Source: Clostridiales bacterium
Lineage (GTDB): Bacteria; Bacillota; Clostridia; Oscillospirales; Ruminococcaceae
Direction: 5' to 3'
Length of the DNA stretch: 21,060 nt
Assembly (NCBI GenBank): GCA_012523875.1
Contig: JAAYSW010000177.1
Location: forward strand, 1-21,060
Of the stretch, positions 1 through 7,708 are shown piece after piece. Positions within the stretch are counted from its first letter, which is position 1, and every line of letters begins with the position of its first letter. The notes beneath the pieces were generated by a model that saw only the letters and a program-made list of their open reading frames with translations, searched no databases and was not told the origin of the DNA. Both the position numbers and the translations under genes were made by a program.

Positions 1-335
1 TGAAAGATACATCCCATAGAGTTAGGAGGGGGATAAGCAAAGTTTATATCTATAAAGAGTTTACAACAGCCACTTTAATATATGATATAAATAATACTGT
101 TCTTGTTGGACAAGTAGCAACAAGGGTTGTAGCAAGAGGAAGTGGACATGCAAGGGAATTTTTATATTGGCTTGGAAGCGAGCTAAAGAAGCAACAAAAA
201 ACAGCAATACTCTTCGCTATGGATGTACGCAGAAGCTTTTATGAGGAGATAGGCTTTAAAGAAATTATGACTGAATATGTTCTTGAAAGAAAGGATATTG
301 AAAAAGAAAATCAGCAGAAAGGTGCGTTAAGATAA
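1..335 (+). CDS. GNAT-family N-acetyltransferase, C-terminal fragment
   Basis: This is the 3' end of a gene that begins upstream of the window; the open frame runs from base 3 to the stop at 333-335, about 110 residues. The visible part matches the second half of a GNAT fold. The stretch VATRVVARGSGHARE carries the acetyl-CoA pyrophosphate-binding loop (R-G-S-G-H-A followed by a helix), and RRSFYEEIGFKEI is the typical last motif, where an aromatic side chain lies near the acyl donor. GNAT enzymes move an acetyl group from acetyl-CoA to an amine. The substrate cannot be read from this fragment. The lyase gene starts only four bases after the stop, so the two are probably co-transcribed. The family call is fairly safe; any specific function would be a guess. 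Confidence 0.75.
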   Translation, partial: KDTSHRVRRGISKVYIYKEFTTATLIYDINNTVLVGQVATRVVARGSGHAREFLYWLGSELKKQQKTAILFAMDVRRSFYEEIGFKEIMTEYVLERKDIEKENQQKGALR

Positions 336-339
336 ATAA

Positions 340-1614
340 ATGTTAGATAATAATTTTTTTGATTTTAACCCTAAGCTATTGGAATTAGCTGCAAAGGTTG
401 AGTGTGATTGCAAGGAGAAGTTTGCTGAAATTGAAGAAATTGCTGAATATAACGGTGCAAAAGTGCTTTCAGCATTTATAAATAATAGGGTAGGGGAGTT
501 TTGCTTCTATGGTAGCAGTGGTTATGGCTATGGTGATACAGGTAGGGATACTCTTGATAGGGTTTATTCCGAGGTTATGGGGGCAGAGGATGCACTTGCT
601 AGGCATAATTTTGTATCAGGCACTCACGCATTATCAGTAGCATTATTCGGTGTCCTTAGAACAGGTGATAAAATCGTAGCAATAACAGGGAAGCCCTATG
701 ATACACTTGAAGAAGTTATTGGTATAAGTGGAGTAGATGGGAAGGGTTCATTAAAGGACTTTGGCATTACTTACAATCAGGTAGATTTGCTTGAAGATGG
801 ACAAGTTGATATAGATGGCATAAAGAATGCAGTTAAAGGTGTGAAGGTTGCGTATATACAGAAGTCAAGGGGATATACCCTGCGTCCAACTTATACAACA
901 GATGATATTGCGAAAATGGTTAAGGCTGTAAAAGAGGTTAGCCCCAATACTATTATTATGGTTGATAATTGTTATGGAGAATTTGTAGAGAAATGTGAGC
1001 CAACAGATGTTGGTGCTGATTTGATTATCGGCTCACTTATAAAGAATCCTGGGGGTGGAATTGCCAAAACAGGAGGTTATATAGCTGGTAGAAAGGATTT
1101 GGTTGAGCTATGTGCAAATCGTCTGACCTGTGTAGGAATAGGCAAAGATATAGGATGTACTCTTAGCCAAAACAAGGAAATGTTTATGGGGTTATTTTTT
1201 GCACCAGATGTTGTTGCAAATGCAAATAAAACAGCTACATTTGCAATGGAACTTCTTACAGGATTAGGTTTTGAATGCTTTCCAAAAAGAAATGAAAAGA
1301 GGGGGGATATAATTACCGCTGTAAGGCTTGGCAATGGGGATTTAATTACAGCATTTTGTCAAGGGATACAAAAGGGGGCTCCAGTAGATTCATATATTGC
1401 CCCAGAGGCTTGGGAAATGCCAGGATATGAAAGCAAGGTAATTATGGCTGCTGGTGCCTTTAATATGGGAGCTTCAATAGAATTATCAGCTGATGCACCA
1501 ATCAGGGAACCATTTGCAGTTTGGCTACAAGGTGGAATTACATATACAAGCGGTAAAATAGGAGTTATGTTAGCTGTACAAGAAATGATAAGCAGAGGTT
1601 TAATAAGTTTATAA
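340..1614 (+). CDS. Methionine gamma-lyase-family (aluminium-resistance-type) PLP enzyme
   Basis: The 424-residue protein has the length and motifs of the Met_gamma_lyase family (PF06838, often annotated as aluminium resistance protein or YnbB-like), a fold-type I pyridoxal phosphate enzyme. Visible signatures are GYGYGDTGRDTLD near residue 62, the FVSGTHALSVALFG phosphate-cup region near 90-105, a PLP-contacting Asp in IIMVDNCYGEF, and the Schiff-base lysine in SLIKNPGGG (K235). Members are related to cystathionine/methionine gamma-lyases and are thought to act on sulfur amino acids; the physiological substrate here is not known. The ATG at 340 begins four bases after the preceding stop and lies downstream of a purine-rich stretch (CAGAAAGG). 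The next gene follows 13 bases after the stop. The protein is probably cytoplasmic. Confidence 0.9.
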   Translation: MLDNNFFDFNPKLLELAAKVECDCKEKFAEIEEIAEYNGAKVLSAFINNRVGEFCFYGSSGYGYGDTGRDTLDRVYSEVMGAEDALARHNFVSGTHALSVALFGVLRTGDKIVAITGKPYDTLEEVIGISGVDGKGSLKDFGITYNQVDLLEDGQVDIDGIKNAVKGVKVAYIQKSRGYTLRPTYTTDDIAKMVKAVKEVSPNTIIMVDNCYGEFVEKCEPTDVGADLIIGSLIKNPGGGIAKTGGYIAGRKDLVELCANRLTCVGIGKDIGCTLSQNKEMFMGLFFAPDVVANANKTATFAMELLTGLGFECFPKRNEKRGDIITAVRLGNGDLITAFCQGIQKGAPVDSYIAPEAWEMPGYESKVIMAAGAFNMGASIELSADAPIREPFAVWLQGGITYTSGKIGVMLAVQEMISRGLISL

Positions 1615-1627
1615 AGGAGTGAATAAA

Positions 1628-2377
1628 ATGGGAAGAAAGGCTAGGGATGAAAAGGTAAAGGGAAGTAAGTCTATATTCAGACTGTTTAAAAAAGCTGAAT
1701 TACCTGATGAAGATATAAAAGAGGAATGTGCCGAAGCAACTAAAAAAGGGTTTAAAGTCATAATAGCTATAGCCTTAGTAATACTTATAATAATAGTAGC
1801 GTTAATAATTTTCATAATGATTAATAAAAATGATGGTGAAAGGATAGCGATAAGCTTATCCGAGAAGCTTGGCTCAACTGCTGAAAAGGCAGCTGCAAAT
1901 GCTAATGTTAAATTGAAAAAAACTTCAAATTATAATTTTATTAATGATATGGGGGGGGTTAGTGATATCTATGAGAGTAAATCCACCATTAAAATTAATG
2001 GCATAAATGTACCAGAGTGGGTAATACTTTGTTACTCAGATAAAAACGGAAAGCTTGAGGAGGTATCATATTTTAATTATAAAATATTAAAAAATAATAT
2101 TAATGGCATGAAATCTAATGGGAGGATTGATATAGACAAAATTGAGGATGGTTTTACAATTGAGGAGACAGAGAAAATTCTAAATTTAGAGCCAATACAA
2201 GTTATGAGAAATAATGATGATAAAAAGATATATAAGTATAAATATTTTTATGAAGATAGCAAAACAAAGAATGAAAAATCATATTATATAACAATTATGT
2301 TAAATTTTGATGATAAAGTAATGGCAGTACAGGAAACTGAAGATAATTACATCACAAAGATTCTTTCCTTAGAGTAA
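1628..2377 (+). CDS. Hypothetical single-pass membrane protein
   Basis: The function is not recognised. The protein has a basic, charged N-terminal segment of about 43 residues, one very hydrophobic helix at about residues 44-65 and a hydrophilic C-terminal domain of about 180 residues rich in Lys, Asp, Glu and Asn. With the positive residues ahead of the helix, the C-terminal domain is probably outside the cell. I chose the ATG at 1628 because AAAGGAG (1613-1619) is spaced 8 bases from it; an in-frame GTG at 1619 overlaps that ribosome site and is unlikely to be used. The gene follows the lyase gene closely and probably shares its transcript. An uninterrupted run of eight G at 1951-1958 lies within the coding sequence (M108-V111), which is unusual for this AT-rich DNA. 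Confidence 0.7.
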   Translation: MGRKARDEKVKGSKSIFRLFKKAELPDEDIKEECAEATKKGFKVIIAIALVILIIIVALIIFIMINKNDGERIAISLSEKLGSTAEKAAANANVKLKKTSNYNFINDMGGVSDIYESKSTIKINGINVPEWVILCYSDKNGKLEEVSYFNYKILKNNINGMKSNGRIDIDKIEDGFTIEETEKILNLEPIQVMRNNDDKKIYKYKYFYEDSKTKNEKSYYITIMLNFDDKVMAVQETEDNYITKILSLE

Positions 2378-2495
2378 TTTAGCAAACTTATGGAATAATA
2401 TTTGAGATTATTATTAAGGAGAATTTTATTACAGGTTACACGAATAAAACAAAAAAGCTATTTATTATCAAATTATTATTTAAAAACGTTAAAAA

Positions 2496-2521
2496 GTATT
2501 ACAATATTAATACAATTTTTT
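2496..2521 (+). terminator. Weak AT-rich terminator candidate after the membrane protein gene
   Basis: A short stem GTATT/AATAC (2496-2500 and 2509-2513) with an 8-base loop is followed by AA and six T (2516-2521). The U-run fits an intrinsic terminator, but the stem is weak. It lies in the 266-base gap between the membrane protein gene and the PASTA protein gene, just ahead of the next promoter. Confidence 0.3.
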
Positions 2522-2550
2522 GAGTTAAGGCTTGTTGTGTGGTTAAAAGG

Positions 2551-2579
2551 TTGACAAGTTTGATTAATACTGATAAAAT
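2551..2579 (+). promoter_or_regulatory. Sigma-A promoter of the PASTA pseudokinase gene
   Basis: The -35 box is a perfect TTGACA (2551-2556). After a 17-base spacer comes TAAAAT (2574-2579), one base from the -10 consensus. Transcription would begin near 2586, leaving only about 20 bases before the small leader ORF at 2608. Confidence 0.75.
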
Positions 2580-2607
2580 AGTTTGAGTCATGGAGGACTT
2601 GAATAAA

Positions 2608-2643
2608 ATGTATAATATAAATCAACAGATAGGAGGGTTTTGA
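2608..2643 (+). CDS. Putative 11-codon leader peptide
   Basis: ATG at 2608 opens a frame encoding MYNINQQIGGF that stops at TGA 2641-2643, directly abutting the ATG of the PASTA protein gene at 2644. A GGAGG site at 2593-2597 stands 10 bases ahead of it. The ribosome site of the downstream gene (AGGAGGG, 2631-2637) lies inside this small frame. Translation of the leader would therefore carry ribosomes to the next start or open its ribosome site. An in-frame ATG at 2590 could extend it to 17 codons but would sit almost at the transcript 5' end. It may be no more than a coupling device. Confidence 0.4.
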   Translation: MYNINQQIGGF

Positions 2644-4473
2644 ATGGGAGAAAATAAGCTATGCTTAGGCTGTATGGATAGAAAAGGAGCAGCTTCAATT
2701 TGCCCTCATTGTGGTTATGAAGAGGGTTCTTCCTATTTACCGTCTTATATAGAACCAGGAACGACACTTAATAATAGATATATGGTAGGTAAATTATTAA
2801 GTAGCAATGGTGAGGGTGCCACTTATATTGGTTATGACACTGTTATTACTTGTAAGGTGGTTATAAGAGAATATATGCCTGAAAACCTTTGTTCAAGGGT
2901 AAAAGGAAAACCTATAATAAGCGTTAACTATAATCATTTAGCACAATATAAGGCTTTAATGGCTGAATTTACGGAGCTAAATAAATCGCTTGCAAAAATG
3001 AGAACACTAAGTCATATTGTACCGGCTTTAGATCTTTTTTCAGAAAACAATACAACTTATGCAATATATGAATTTGTAGAATCTATAAGTTTAATTGATT
3101 ATTTAAAGGAGAATGCTGGGGAATTAAGCTGGGAACAAGTATCAAAGTTATTCCCACCGTTATTTACCACATTAGGTATTATTCATAATACAGGAATAAT
3201 ACACAGGGGAATTAGCCCTAATACAATTTACTATACGCCTAAGGGTGAATTAAAGCTTATGGAATTCTGTGTTTCAGGGGTTAGGACTGCTAATACAGAG
3301 TTGGTTTCGGAAATATTCCAAGGATATGCTGCTCCTGAACAATATTCCTTGAGTAGCAGGCAGGGCACATGGACTGATGTGTATGGAATTTGTGCAGTTT
3401 TATATAGGATTTTAACTGGCTGTATGCCTACGGATGCCCTTAGTAGAATGGATAACGATAATCTGTGCCCACCACATGAGATAAATACGAATGTGCCAAA
3501 AAATATATCGATGGTAATAATGGATGGGCTAAAACTTATTGGTAGGGAAAGAGTGCAGACTATAACTGAATTAGTAACAAGATTATTTGAGCAGGTTGAT
3601 AGCCATGCTAAAGGTTATACTGCAACTATAATAATACCTAAGAGTAAGCTTGATGCTGTAATGAAGGAAGAAAAGCGAAATAAAAATGCTTATATGGCCC
3701 CAACAGTAGATTATGATGACGTATATGAGGATGAGATAGATGGTACCGAGGTTACACAGCAGAGCTCGCTAGAGAGAATCAAAGCTGCTGTTATTATTGG
3801 TGTTTTGCTTTTGGCAATATTAATGGTTATCGCAACCATATTATTAAATGTATTCAATGGTGAAGGTACAGAAAAGATTAAATCAGATGTTGATAGTTTT
3901 TCTTCACTTGATAATGTTGTAACAGTAACAAGTGCTACTGAAGATATTACCACTGAAGAAACGGAAATCACGACCACAATTAAAACAGATAGTTTAATGC
4001 CTAATTTAATTGGGAAATCGTTTGAAATTCAGAAATCTGCTCATGCTGGTTGGATAACGCTAGATCCTATTTATGAGTATAATAATGATTATGAAAGCGG
4101 CTTGATTTATGACCAAGAAATTAAGGAAGGCGAAAACTTTGCTAGCGGTAGCACAGTAAAGGTATGGGTAAGTAAGGGGTCTGAGAATGTTTCAATACCT
4201 AGTTTTTCTAATTTAAAAATTGATGATTACCTACAAAAGCTTGCTGCTCTAGGTATTAGATATGAGCAAAAGCCAGAAGAAAACTACAATTATCAAAATG
4301 GGTATGTAACAAGAACAAGCAAAGAACCAGGTAGCACAATTAATGTGAAAAACGGTGATATATTAGTTGTTTACTATGCAGAAAATCCTGAGATAACCAC
4401 TGTTATAACGAATGAGTCTGCTAAAAACACAGAGTCGGACGGACAGGGGGACTCGGTTATTGTTGTTGATTAA
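2644..4473 (+). CDS. Zinc-ribbon/PASTA transmembrane protein with a degenerate Ser/Thr kinase domain (pseudokinase)
   Basis: The order of parts is an N-terminal zinc ribbon (C7xxC10...C20xxC23), a Hanks-type kinase fold (about 45-315), a linker, one membrane helix (about 381-403), a Thr/Glu-rich stalk and two PASTA repeats (about 451-512 and 516-584). The kinase fold is clear from IIHRGISPN, AAPEQY (A230-E232) and TWTDVYGICAVLYRILTG, the layout of clostridial PrkC-like kinases. The catalytic residues are not kept. The VAIK lysine is Arg (VVIREY, R75), the HRD aspartate is Gly (G189), the metal-binding Asn position is Thr (T194), DFG reads EFC (E207-C209) and the glycine loop is altered (SSNGEGATY). 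I infer a pseudokinase that signals by binding. PASTA repeats bind muropeptides or lipid II outside the cell. No PP2C phosphatase gene is adjacent. The start has a strong AGGAGGG site. Confidence 0.88.
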   Translation: MGENKLCLGCMDRKGAASICPHCGYEEGSSYLPSYIEPGTTLNNRYMVGKLLSSNGEGATYIGYDTVITCKVVIREYMPENLCSRVKGKPIISVNYNHLAQYKALMAEFTELNKSLAKMRTLSHIVPALDLFSENNTTYAIYEFVESISLIDYLKENAGELSWEQVSKLFPPLFTTLGIIHNTGIIHRGISPNTIYYTPKGELKLMEFCVSGVRTANTELVSEIFQGYAAPEQYSLSSRQGTWTDVYGICAVLYRILTGCMPTDALSRMDNDNLCPPHEINTNVPKNISMVIMDGLKLIGRERVQTITELVTRLFEQVDSHAKGYTATIIIPKSKLDAVMKEEKRNKNAYMAPTVDYDDVYEDEIDGTEVTQQSSLERIKAAVIIGVLLLAILMVIATILLNVFNGEGTEKIKSDVDSFSSLDNVVTVTSATEDITTEETEITTTIKTDSLMPNLIGKSFEIQKSAHAGWITLDPIYEYNNDYESGLIYDQEIKEGENFASGSTVKVWVSKGSENVSIPSFSNLKIDDYLQKLAALGIRYEQKPEENYNYQNGYVTRTSKEPGSTINVKNGDILVVYYAENPEITTVITNESAKNTESDGQGDSVIVVD

Positions 4474-4584
4474 TAGCATTAACTTTCTTACACTGCAATA
4501 GAAACTTATATTTTAATAGACAAAAGCAGATTGCTAATTGAATGCCCTTATTTTTGCAAAAATTTAAAAGCTCAAATAAAAAAT

Positions 4585-4624
4585 AATGGAAAAGATCTGT
4601 ATTATGAATTTGATCTTTTCCATT
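4585..4624. terminator. Bidirectional intrinsic terminator between convergent genes
   Basis: A perfect 13-base inverted repeat (AATGGAAAAGATC at 4585-4597, GATCTTTTCCATT at 4612-4624) encloses a 14-base loop. On - the stem is followed by ATTTTTTATTT, a good U-run, and on + by TTAAGTTTT. It lies between the stops of the + strand PASTA gene and the - strand flippase gene and probably ends both transcripts. Confidence 0.85.
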
Positions 4625-4647
4625 TTAAGTTTTATGGAGTTATTTGT

Positions 4648-6180
4648 TTATTTAGAAAGCAGAAGTTTTTTATCTTTAACTACAGATTGATTTTGTTTGA
4701 TGGAGGCTATAACCTTATTTATAAATATATAAATAATTCCTGTAACTATTGAGTATATAGCTATTTCAATTATTGTAGGTAGAATGCTTATAGGTATAAT
4801 CTTTTTGAAAATAGCACCTAATTGCCATGTTATAATAGCAGAAAAAGCAGGAACTAGAACAAGATCAACAGAATCAAAAATATAATTAGTGGTTTTTGTA
4901 ATTATAACAATACGACTAATATTACATATGATATTGCTTGCAAAATATGAAATAATTATACCATAAAATCCAATTAAGGGAACACAAATCAAAAGCACGG
5001 ATATACGTATTATATACTCAACAAGATAATTAAGCGTTGAAAAACTATGTTTACCGAGCCCCCTTAAAATCCCTTCTAAAATTATTTCAAGGTATATAAA
5101 AGGGATTACTGGTGCAAGTACAACGATTGCATTTCCACTAAAGGCATCACCACTGAGCATAATTCCTATATCTTTTCCGTATGTGAACATAATTATTACT
5201 ATAAAAATTGAGAAAATAAAGGTTTGTTTAAGGGTTTTTTCTATTAGGGAGGATACTTTTAGGTGATTATTAGCTACTCTTTCCCTAGAAATCTCTGGCA
5301 CTAGTATACACGATAAACAGCATAAAACCACTGATGGAAAGAAGATTGTGGGCAGTATTATTGCCTCAAAGATTCCGTATTGACTTAATGCAAGATTAGT
5401 TGAATTCCCAAACTGTTTTAATGTAAGTGGAAGTAACGCTTCATTTGTACTACTTAAAATCGATATTATATAGCTGTTAAGAATTATTGGTATTGTAAGC
5501 CTGATAAACCTTAGGAAACTTATGCTTGCTTTGTTTGATGTATTTTCATTTACTTTTGATTTTAAAAATGAGATTATTAAAAATAGACAACCAAGAATTT
5601 CTGAGATTAAAATACTGATAGCGATAGCAGAGAATATTGACATTTTATCTGATTTAACCATAAATACAGCTAGAAAAGATATAATTCCTGAGCGAATGAA
5701 AAACTCAAGGGCCTCAGATGCAGATGGGATAAGAATTTTCCTATAGGCATGGAAGTATCCCTTTATACATGAAGAAAGTGCTGATAAGGGGAGACAAAAA
5801 GAGATTATTTTTATAGCATATATAGTATTAGGATTTTTCAAAACCTGTGAACCTAGAAAGTTTGAAAATATAAAAATAATAGAGCTAACGGAAATGCTAA
5901 GCGAAATACAGAAAAAGATTGCATATAAAAATATTTTTTGGGGGTTACCAGTTTCTCTGCTAATCTCTTCAGATACAAAACGGCTTGTGGAGATAAAGAT
6001 ATTTCCGGTAGAAATTACGGCTGCAAATCCATAGAAAGTATATATAAGTGATGCTATTCCAACTGTAGATGAGCCAAGGTTACGAGTTATAAAAATATTA
6101 AGTAGTAATGATAAGGTTTGTAAGAATATTTGGATAGCAGTTAAAATAATAGTATCTTTCGCAATGCTATTTTTTCCCAT
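4648..6180 (-). CDS. SpoVB/MATE-type polysaccharide or lipid flippase
   Basis: This is a 510-residue, strongly hydrophobic protein with about 14 predicted membrane helices, the usual size and look of the MviN/MATE-like polysaccharide export superfamily. Family features are the N-terminal LNIFITRNLGSSTVG segment, SRFVSEEISRETG in an early cytoplasmic loop, and ILEGILRGLGKHSFSTLNY in the second half, resembling SpoVB and YkvU of spore formers. These proteins move undecaprenyl-linked precursors across the membrane; SpoVB is tied to spore cortex synthesis. The exact cargo cannot be read here. The ATG at 6180 follows GGAGGA on the - strand with a suitable gap. The gene converges on the PASTA protein gene and stands alone as a transcription unit. 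Confidence 0.82.
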   Translation of the reverse strand: MGKNSIAKDTIILTAIQIFLQTLSLLLNIFITRNLGSSTVGIASLIYTFYGFAAVISTGNIFISTSRFVSEEISRETGNPQKIFLYAIFFCISLSISVSSIIFIFSNFLGSQVLKNPNTIYAIKIISFCLPLSALSSCIKGYFHAYRKILIPSASEALEFFIRSGIISFLAVFMVKSDKMSIFSAIAISILISEILGCLFLIISFLKSKVNENTSNKASISFLRFIRLTIPIILNSYIISILSSTNEALLPLTLKQFGNSTNLALSQYGIFEAIILPTIFFPSVVLCCLSCILVPEISRERVANNHLKVSSLIEKTLKQTFIFSIFIVIIMFTYGKDIGIMLSGDAFSGNAIVVLAPVIPFIYLEIILEGILRGLGKHSFSTLNYLVEYIIRISVLLICVPLIGFYGIIISYFASNIICNISRIVIITKTTNYIFDSVDLVLVPAFSAIITWQLGAIFKKIIPISILPTIIEIAIYSIVTGIIYIFINKVIASIKQNQSVVKDKKLLLSK

Positions 6181-6220
6181 TTTATTCCTCCATATTATTT
6201 AGTGTATGATTTTTGCTATC

Positions 6221-6226
6221 ATTATA
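6221..6226 (-). promoter_or_regulatory. Possible -10 box for the flippase gene
   Basis: The - strand reads TATAAT here, about 41 bases ahead of the flippase start. No convincing -35 is spaced from it (TTTAAA at 17 bases), so this is a weak call. The gap 6181-6406 otherwise holds only the rpe promoter. Confidence 0.3.
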
Positions 6227-6329
6227 TATACTATTAGAACTTATTTAAAATAATACATTGAAAAAAACAAAGAGAATAATGAATTAAAGCCAAAAAACGC
6301 AATATTATCAAGGTTTTTTTACATTTGTA

Positions 6330-6358
6330 TTGACGATTATCTATAAATATTATATAAT
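6330..6358 (+). promoter_or_regulatory. Sigma-A promoter of rpe
   Basis: TTGACG (6330-6335) is followed after 17 bases by a perfect TATAAT (6353-6358). The expected transcript start near 6365 leaves a leader of about 40 bases before the TTG start of rpe. Confidence 0.8.
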
Positions 6359-6406
6359 TATTGTATAATTATGTTTTAGATTATATTAACTTAGGAGGAA
6401 AGATTA

Positions 6407-7060
6407 TTGAGAAATAAAGTGTCAGTATCAATTTTAAGTGCAGATATGACAAGACTTGCAGAGGTTATTAGGGGACTTGAAAATGCAGGGGCTGATATGT
6501 TACATTTTGATGTAATGGATGGCGTTTTTGTTGATAATATATCTTTTGGAGCACCACTTTTGGATGCCGCAAACAAATGCACTGATATGATTATGGATGT
6601 ACATTTAATGATAGTCAATCCTTATAAATATATAGAGCAATTTGTTAATGCTGGTGCAGATATTATAACTTTTCATATTGAGAGTGAATCTAGCACTAGG
6701 GAAACAATTGATAAAATTCATAGCATGGGAATAAAGGCGGGGCTTTCTATCAGACCTAACACCCCCATAGATATGCTAGTTCCATATTTAGATACCCTAG
6801 ATATGGTGCTTATTATGTCCGTTGAACCTGGATTCGGAGGGCAGGAATTCATTGAGGATAGCTTGCAAAAGGTGAGGGAATTAAAACAGATAATTAAAAA
6901 TAGCGGTAGGCAAATTGATATACAGATTGATGGCGGGATTAATGCCTCTACTGCAAAGCTTGCAGTAGAGGCAGGAGTAAATGTGCTTGTTTCAGGGAGT
7001 TATCTTTTTAATAGTGATAATATGTGGAATGCAATTACAGAACTTAAAAATATTAAATAA
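6407..7060 (+). CDS. rpe: Ribulose-phosphate 3-epimerase
   Basis: The enzyme interconverts ribulose 5-phosphate and xylulose 5-phosphate in the pentose phosphate pathway, in the cytoplasm. The 217-residue length and all hallmark motifs of the TIM-barrel family are present: SILSAD at 8-13, HFDVMDGVFVDN with catalytic/metal Asp 35, DVHLMI with the metal His, MSVEPGFGGQ for phosphate-side closure, and IDGGIN with Asp 175, followed by the phosphate-binding GS. The start is TTG at 6407, set by AGGAGGA (6393-6399) seven bases upstream. No rsgA or thiamine pyrophosphokinase gene flanks it, unlike in many Firmicutes. Its last 8 bases overlap the end of mecA on the other strand. Confidence 0.96.
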   Translation: MRNKVSVSILSADMTRLAEVIRGLENAGADMLHFDVMDGVFVDNISFGAPLLDAANKCTDMIMDVHLMIVNPYKYIEQFVNAGADIITFHIESESSTRETIDKIHSMGIKAGLSIRPNTPIDMLVPYLDTLDMVLIMSVEPGFGGQEFIEDSLQKVRELKQIIKNSGRQIDIQIDGGINASTAKLAVEAGVNVLVSGSYLFNSDNMWNAITELKNIK

Positions 7061-7622
7061 TATTTAGGACAGCAAGTTTTTCGATTGCCTCATCTTTTTC
7101 TACGAGTTGGTAATATTCCTTTGTTATGGAATATGGATAATCACCTGTGCCAATAATTTCACCGTATTCTAAAAGAAAATTATAAATCTTCTTTTCAAAC
7201 TTTATATCTGCTTTAATTATTAAGCGAAAAATATCATCCCTGAAATAGAGTTGACTACGGAATATCCCAATTTCATTATTGAGTAATTGGCGGCATAGGA
7301 AAATCATTGTATTAAAGTTATCGAATTCCGTAGTAATTGTAATAAAATCTGATTTACCTGTCTTACGACATTCATTATCTTCAATTACAGAAATATACAT
7401 GAGGCAACCTCCATTATTTGCTGAGAATGCCTCGATAAATAAATTATCAGAACTAAAATCAATATCAACTTTTTGCTGGATTTTTGTTAGCAGCGAAACA
7501 ATCATATTTCTAGTTTCAAAGCTATTACTTTCAAGTCTATTAAAATCCATTTGATAATCGCACATATCATTGCATGATAATATTACTTTTACAGTTGATT
7601 TGCTGATTTGTTCAATAATCAT
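7053..7622 (-). CDS. mecA: MecA-family adaptor protein for Clp proteolysis
   Basis: The 189-residue protein starts IEQISKSTVKVILSCNDM, the typical MecA N-terminal substrate-binding domain. The middle matches the family in DIDFSSDNLFIEAF and GGCLMYISV, and the C-terminal half (ClpC-binding domain) has FDNFNTMIFLCRQL and ends in YYQLVEKDEAIEKL. MecA recruits proteins such as ComK to ClpC for degradation and promotes ClpC hexamer assembly. It is slightly shorter than the Bacillus protein (about 218), mainly through a short acidic linker. The ATG at 7622 has GAGGTGA upstream. The gene is divergent from the Rnf-like cluster (86-base gap, no clear promoter seen) and convergent with rpe. Confidence 0.85.
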   Translation of the reverse strand: MIIEQISKSTVKVILSCNDMCDYQMDFNRLESNSFETRNMIVSLLTKIQQKVDIDFSSDNLFIEAFSANNGGCLMYISVIEDNECRKTGKSDFITITTEFDNFNTMIFLCRQLLNNEIGIFRSQLYFRDDIFRLIIKADIKFEKKIYNFLLEYGEIIGTGDYPYSITKEYYQLVEKDEAIEKLAVLNII

Positions 7623-7708
7623 TACTTCACCTCGATTAATATAAAGTAAGTAAAATGAATTACCTATATATATTTTAGAAAAATTATTTTAAAAATGGAG
7701 GAACAATT

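Noticed and set aside
1619..1630. GTG 1619 as the start of the membrane protein gene
   Set aside because: It overlaps the AAAGGAG ribosome site; ATG 1628 has the correct 8-base spacing.
3711..3977. 88-codon open frame on - inside the PASTA protein gene
   Set aside because: It is the low-complexity reverse of the membrane helix and Thr/Glu-rich stalk of a well-supported gene, with no ribosome site or family resemblance.
4531..4752. 73-codon open frame on + across the terminator and the end of the flippase gene
   Set aside because: It runs through the bidirectional terminator and the antisense of the flippase 3' end; no coding signature.
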